8,798 nt of DNA. Source: Acidobacteriaceae bacterium (GTDB lineage: Bacteria; Acidobacteriota; Terriglobia; Terriglobales; Acidobacteriaceae). Position 1 is the first letter of the stretch. Each line of letters starts with the position of its first letter. Of this stretch, positions 7,501-8,798 are shown piece after piece. The stretch is taken from the NCBI GenBank assembly GCA_031296355.1, contig JARLFX010000263.1, forward strand, positions 1-8,798, given 5' to 3'. Below the pieces are notes generated by a model. The model had not been told where the DNA came from. It searched no databases and worked only from the letters and a program-made list of their open reading frames with translations. The translations under genes and the position numbers were made by a program.

Positions 7501-8798
7501 AGCGCCCCGGAGGGTTGCGCACCGAGCGCATCTATCTGGGCGCGGTAGAAATCTTCCGCAAACGGCAGGGCGATGCACAGCCTTTCTTCGAGCGCTATAC
7601 GCTGCACGTGGCAGACGGCGGCGAGCGAATCGCGCAAATCGACACCAAAACCATCGACACAGAAGACGCAGAGCCCGCCAATCCCGCTGGCGTGCCACTC
7701 ATCCGCTATCAGCACACGGATCATCTGGGCTCCACTGCGCTCGAAACTGACGTCGACTCTGAAGTTGTTTCTTACGAAGAGTTTCATCCTTACGGAACGT
7801 CGGCATACCGTTCTTTCAAATCGCGCGCCGAGTTCAGCCTCAAGCGCTATCGATATTGCGGCCGAGAGCACGACGACGAAACCGGGTTCTACTACTTCGG
7901 CGAGCGCTATTACGCGCCGTGGATAGCGCGCTGGACGAGTGCTGATCCTGGAGGTTTTGCCGACACTCTGAACCTCTTCCAATACTGCCACTGCAATCCA
8001 ATCGGCATGCACGATCTTAGCGGCCTCGAAGGCTCGCGTGTCTACCAGCTAGGACCGGAATTCGATAAAGATATTCATACCAACACCCCTGAAGCAAAAG
8101 CGAGACTTGAAGGCGCATTAAGTGGTCGTCAGGTGGAAGAGAACGGGGTGCTATACCAGATCAACCACGCCGTTGTGGAATGGCGCGGTGGTCAGATTGG
8201 CTGGTTCTTCAACACGCGCGCCTCGGACATCTCAATTGTGGACAGCGAACAGATCACGTTTGAGCCAGATGTGATTGAAGGCAAGCCCGGGGGAGCGCAG
8301 ACAGATACACCTCCCGACGAAAAGCAAGGCGGTGACGGCGGTCAACCGGATGGCAGCCCGGATGGTACTTCAGATGGGACTCAAACAGGTCAACAAGGCG
8401 CAGGTGGGAAGGGAGAAACCGGAGCAGGCGAAGGCGGCGGCGGGAGCAGCGACGACGATGACGACAGCTTTTTCACCAGCAGCTTCTTCAAAGGCCTTGC
8501 AGTTGGCCTCGTAGTTACCGTGGCTGTCGTGGCCGTAGTCGCCACGGGCGGCGCGGCGCTCGCTGTCATTGCTCCGGTCGCCGCCGAGGCGGTGGCTGCC
8601 TCTGGCATCGGAACAGCGTTGGCCGTTGCGGGCGGCGCAGTCACCGTGGCCAACACAGTGCAATCGGTTCGCCGTCGCGACCTTTGGAACAACCCGATCT
8701 CGCGGGAAGAGGCCAACTACAATCTTGGCTTCGGTGTCGGAACCGCTCTTGGCGGCGCAGCAGCCAAGCCATTTGCTGGAGCGGGAACAGCCCTTGGC
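1560..8798 (+). CDS. TcB-TcC fusion: SpvB / RHS-repeat toxin complex protein (3' end outside window)
   Basis: A single stop-free frame of 2413 codons runs from ATG 1560 to the right edge and is still open. In order it shows a SpvB-like N-terminus (around residues 26-327), an Asp-loop beta-propeller (around 444-742), the TcB middle domains (around 760-1100), a long RHS/YD-repeat region (around 1400-2050), the RHS-associated core (2048-2155) and a variable C-terminal tail (2156 onward). In Photorhabdus and Yersinia systems TcB (about 1,500 residues) and TcC (about 950) are often separate; here they are one polypeptide, a known variant. In the family this protein forms a hollow shell, cleaves itself at the end of the core, stores the released C-terminal toxin inside and docks on TcA through its propeller. 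No signal peptide is visible at the start, as expected for this family. The toxic domain itself is not in view, so the cellular target cannot be stated. I see no frameshift. Confidence 0.95.
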   Translation, partial: MVDDAKYGNVFPEPAPNHAAQQNDGNLQAPQLSVPKGGGAIRGIGEKFTNNAVTGTGSMTVPIAVSPGRNGFSPQLALSYNSGSSNGPFGIGGSVANPSISRKTDKGLPRYLDDFESDVFILSGSEDLVPELTADGVRRVDDDSVPGFAVHRYRPRIEGLFARIERWTHRASGEIHWRSISRDNVTTFYGVDDNSRIFDPDDAVAERPKRVFSWLISSSFDDKGNAIVYEYAAENGANVDIDSPSEAHRFRIANRYLKRIFYGNRTPLYPAGQIYGPCAADSAWMFEVDFDYGEGHYTELENDGAGNGLVRASSSCPEPANWPVRHDPFSSYRSGFEIRTYRLCRRVLVFHHFPEELDVEEYLVRSTEFTYLETKVASYLQSVIISGYILDSSGHHRYRKQSLPPLEFEFTQVPDAQQIAQRQVQFVDAQSLENLPVGIDGSTYEWLDLDGEGAAGILSEQNEAWFYKRNLSPKSTRRDDGSSQPEPRFGAAELVPEKPAGLVSRGARFLDLRGDARQSLVETQGPLHGFYGRGEEREWLPFRPFASWPEVDTRDPNLRFVDLTGDGRADILITEGQVFTWYPSLAEAGFGPGERVSPPWQEERAIRLVFENDNESIYLADLSGDGLSDLVRIRNGEVCYWPNLGYGRFGRKITMEHSPRFDLPDQFDQKGIVLADVDGSGTTDILYRGRDGLRLYLNQAGNGWSAPIAIPQFPASDAQTTINAVDLLGNGTVCIVWSSPSTGIASPMRYIALMDDKPHLLVRTVNNLGAETRIRYAPSTRFYLKDEQSGRPWATRLPFPVQVVDSVEVVDHISRTRFTSQYTYHHGYYDAREREFRGFGMVEQTDTEAYEEYIAGVEEIGGGQERNRESYQPPVTTLSWFHLGAFELNDKLAHHYRDEYFRCEQTLPASVLPANADVRDVPECLRALKGQLLRQEIYSFDGSALEQNPYQITEFNYDVRLLQPVSFHQHAVTFPVPRSSVSLQMERNPGDPRISQDFNLEVDDFGNVRKSCSIIFGRATTDLSLPPEVQCEQERRYISYSEKDYTANIDRASAYRIGVPYHVRAYEITGLPPTSGLFDPEELRMGIARAAEIPYEAIADEYCVQKRLLSRNLTLFLSDDFKPLPAGQWDSLALRYQSYQLAFTPGIIREYYGDKVADNDFERAFYVHIDDDRHWWIPSAIAVYGENPAARFYIPRGFRDPSGVENDVTLDRYHLLPVHVTVKQAAWKSTSAVNDYRLLGPVLVTDLNGNRTASFADALGMVVRFAVMGKAGTSEGDTLDDPTTRVEYSMWEWMRFLKPNFAHSYAREVHGPSNTRWQESYSYSNGSGAVVMLKAQAPPGKAIRCGAHGEIEEHHANPRWVGNGRTVLNNKGNPIKQYEPYFSATHEYESEQEVGAIGVTPIFSYDAPGRNVRTDFPNGTFTRVEFDPWKSRSFDANDTVKESEWYRERGSPDPGAEPEPSDPERRAAWLAAMHADTPSVAHFDSLGRTIARISDYGHGKTALVRSENDLTGRHSRTFDQLGREVMSGFTAMAGIPIYSETAEKGRRWSFHTALGELYKSWDENGREFSAEYDVIRRPVSVKVREANNPEITFNYIVYGDRLPNPTERNLLGVAYLTFDQGGLLRTEELDFKSTPVRVATVLAQDYKHSIDWSDLANETDLAALEARASRTLEADTPFIVRSEYDALDRPTKVSLPDGSVFVPRYDEANMLTSLKAQIRGHGEFVEFLKGQEFDAKGQKQWTHLGNDVISRYFYDPRTFRLERLFTGSPSSDGQSDALQDLRYTFDPVGNVVEVRDRAQQTRYFARSVVRPGHLYRYNSMYQLTHAIGREHANRVNDAERTESESEFVPQLPHENDDVSLRTYREEYEYDLMGNMLELRHRYQARNGVGGGWTERFRYAYQEDPANCTNRLIASSMPGDELSGPFHARYTYDHQGNMLRMAHLEQMSWNFLDRLVRVDLGGGGEAFYVYDNSGQRLRKVIERPGGLRTERIYLGAVEIFRKRQGDAQPFFERYTLHVADGGERIAQIDTKTIDTEDAEPANPAGVPLIRYQHTDHLGSTALETDVDSEVVSYEEFHPYGTSAYRSFKSRAEFSLKRYRYCGREHDDETGFYYFGERYYAPWIARWTSADPGGFADTLNLFQYCHCNPIGMHDLSGLEGSRVYQLGPEFDKDIHTNTPEAKARLEGALSGRQVEENGVLYQINHAVVEWRGGQIGWFFNTRASDISIVDSEQITFEPDVIEGKPGGAQTDTPPDEKQGGDGGQPDGSPDGTSDGTQTGQQGAGGKGETGAGEGGGGSSDDDDDSFFTSSFFKGLAVGLVVTVAVVAVVATGGAALAVIAPVAAEAVAASGIGTALAVAGGAVTVANTVQSVRRRDLWNNPISREEANYNLGFGVGTALGGAAAKPFAGAGTALG
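1635..2540 (+). other. SpvB-like N-terminal domain of TcB
   Basis: Approximate limits, residues 26-327 of the fusion. Characteristic motifs are SVPKGGGAIRGIGEKF from residue 33, a strand-rich GSMTVPIAVSPGR segment, LALSYNSGSSNGPFGIG, and further on YRPRIEGLFARIERW. This order is typical of the SpvB family portion shared by TcB proteins and the Salmonella SpvB N-terminus. It is the structural part, not the ADP-ribosyltransferase of SpvB. In TcB structures this region contributes to the base of the shell. Confidence 0.88.
2889..3785 (+). other. TcB beta-propeller with FG-GAP/VCBS-like Asp loops
   Basis: Six related repeats occur at roughly regular intervals: YEWLDLDGEGAAG (residue 444), RFLDLRGDA (508), RFVDLTGDGRADIL (559), IYLADLSGDGLSDLV (617), IVLADVDGSGTTDIL (672) and INAVDLLGNG (722). 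Each has a hydrophobic strand, an Asp/Gly loop and another strand, often followed by a WYP, YWPN or LYLN segment. In Tc structures the TcB propeller binds TcA and acts as the gate for toxin release. The DxxGDGxxD loops resemble calcium-binding integrin-type loops, but calcium binding is not established here. Confidence 0.82.
3800..4860 (+). other. TcB middle domains (MidN/MidC type)
   Basis: Approximate limits. After the propeller come MRYIALMDDKPHLLVRTVNN, then SQYTYHHGYYDARERE from residue 820 followed directly by FRGFGMVEQTDTE; this block is a strong signature of the TcB middle/N-terminal domain. Next is the middle/C-terminal domain signature LLRQEIYSFDGSALEQNPY from residue 932, followed by a tyrosine- and glutamate-rich part. 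The order and spacing match TcdB/YenB-type proteins. These segments form the transition between propeller and RHS shell. Confidence 0.83.
5754..7700 (+). other. RHS/YD-repeat shell region
   Basis: This stretch has many degenerate YD-type repeats, for example FSYDAPGRNVRTDFPNG near 5770, HFDSLGRTIARISDYG near 6005, SEYDALDRPTKVSLPDG near 6606, RYTFDPVGNVVEVRDR near 6903, YEYDLMGNMLELRHRY near 7158, YTYDHQGNMLRMAHL near 7344 and VYDNSGQRLRKV near 7461. The TcB/TcC boundary of split systems would fall inside it, but no stop, start or ribosome-binding site marks a junction. In the family these repeats wind into the wall of the toxin-holding cocoon. The left limit is approximate because the repeats are degenerate. 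Confidence 0.85.
7701..8024 (+). other. RHS-associated core with self-cleavage region (variant end motif)
   Basis: Residues 2048-2155 match the RHS-associated core: IRYQHTDHLGSTALETD, then SYEEFHPYGTSAYRSF, YRYCGREHDDETGFYYFGER, YYAPWIARWTSADPGG and NLFQYCHCNPIGMHDLSG. In TcC and YD-shell proteins this module is an aspartyl autoprotease that cuts just after it to free the C-terminal toxin. Asp2129 in TSADPGG is the likely catalytic aspartate by position; I cannot confirm the second one. The usual closing motif NPxxxxDPxG reads NPIGMHDLSG here, keeping Asp2152 and Gly2155 but replacing Pro with Leu. The usual VRNN-type stretch reads YCHCN. Cleavage is therefore likely but not certain. Confidence 0.85.
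8025..8279 (+). other. Unrecognised short domain just after the RHS core
   Basis: Residues 2156-2240 start right after the core. They contain a charged helix-like part (TPEAKARLEGALSGRQ) and an alternating, strand-like part (GVLYQINHAVVEWRGGQIGW then FFNTRASDISIV). The segment ends at FEPDVIEG. I do not recognise a family. Its place says it would be the first part of the released C-terminal fragment or the plug next to the cleavage site. Confidence 0.5.
8280..8468 (+). other. Gly/Asp/Thr/Gln low-complexity linker
   Basis: Residues 2241-2303 are rich in Gly, Asp, Pro, Thr, Gln and Ser. They include three short tandem units PDGS, PDGT and SDGT (nt 8346-8381) and a run of five Asp codons (nt 8451-8465). 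The composition predicts a disordered, acidic linker between the post-core segment and the hydrophobic segment. Confidence 0.75.
8469..8669 (+). other. Long Ala/Val/Gly hydrophobic segment in the C-terminal tail
   Basis: Residues 2304-2370 begin FFTSSFFKGLAVGLVVTVAV and stay almost free of charge through VANTVQSV, with only one Lys and one Glu, before an RRR triplet. Length and composition would fit two to three membrane-spanning or tightly packed helices. Hydrophobic segments just before the toxin are known from other polymorphic and RHS toxins and may stay folded inside the shell or aid membrane passage. The role here is inferred. Confidence 0.65.
8670..8798 (+). other. Pre-toxin-like motif at the right edge; toxin tip missing
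   Basis: After an RRR triplet come DLWNNPISREEANYNLG and a Gly/Ala-rich GVGTALGGAAAKPF. Similar NPIS-EEA-YNLG motifs followed by small-residue helices occur, as far as I recall, in pre-toxin regions of polymorphic and RHS toxins just ahead of the catalytic domain. The frame is still open at the last base, so the toxin domain lies downstream. The toxin class cannot be given. Confidence 0.5.

Noticed and set aside
6807..8012. 401-codon open frame on the - strand
   Set aside because: It lies wholly antisense to the RHS part of the TcB-TcC gene, whose motifs are unmistakable. Its protein has no recognisable domain and I see no supporting ribosome-binding site. It is a by-product of GC-rich codon choice.
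8346..8381. Short tandem units in the linker as a CRISPR or mobile-element repeat
   Set aside because: They are 12-bp coding repeats (PDGS/PDGT/SDGT) within a low-complexity linker, without spacers, inverted ends or target duplications.

Overview
The window carries the distal part of an insecticidal-type toxin complex (Tc/ABC toxin) locus. All recognisable genes lie on the + strand and both are cut by the window edges. The DNA is moderately GC-rich and almost fully coding. The organism cannot be named from this stretch. Tc loci occur in entomopathogenic enterobacteria (Photorhabdus, Xenorhabdus, Yersinia) and in many soil and environmental bacteria. The fused TcB-TcC architecture and the GC-rich codon choice fit an environmental bacterium better than a classic insect-pathogenic enterobacterium, but this is a weak inference.

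Layout. (1) Positions 1-1416: the C-terminal ~470 residues of a TcA subunit, the pentameric receptor-binding and pore-forming translocon. The part present is the TcB-binding end of the protein. It holds two unusually cysteine-rich stretches. (2) Positions 1417-1559: a 143-bp spacer with no terminator-like hairpin, a 10-bp direct repeat, a weak promoter-like match and a clear GGAG ribosome-binding site. (3) Positions 1560-8798 and beyond: one uninterrupted frame of at least 2413 codons encoding a TcB-TcC fusion. In order it shows a SpvB-like N-terminus, an Asp-rich FG-GAP/VCBS-like beta-propeller, the TcB middle domains, a long RHS/YD-repeat shell, the RHS-associated core that ends in the self-cleavage region, and then a variable C-terminal segment. 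That segment has a short unrecognised domain, a Gly/Asp/Thr low-complexity linker, a long Ala/Val/Gly hydrophobic stretch and a pre-toxin-like motif (NPISREEANYNLG). The frame is still open at the right edge, so the toxic tip lies outside the window.

How the parts work together (family knowledge): TcA forms a bell-shaped pentamer that binds target cells and inserts a channel. The TcB-TcC protein folds into a hollow RHS cocoon that holds its own cleaved C-terminal toxin, docks onto TcA through the TcB propeller, and releases the toxin through the channel. The A then B-C gene order on one strand, with a short terminator-free gap, supports a single functional unit. The most interesting points are the non-canonical end of the RHS core, the unusual segment between core and missing toxin, and the cysteine clusters in TcA.
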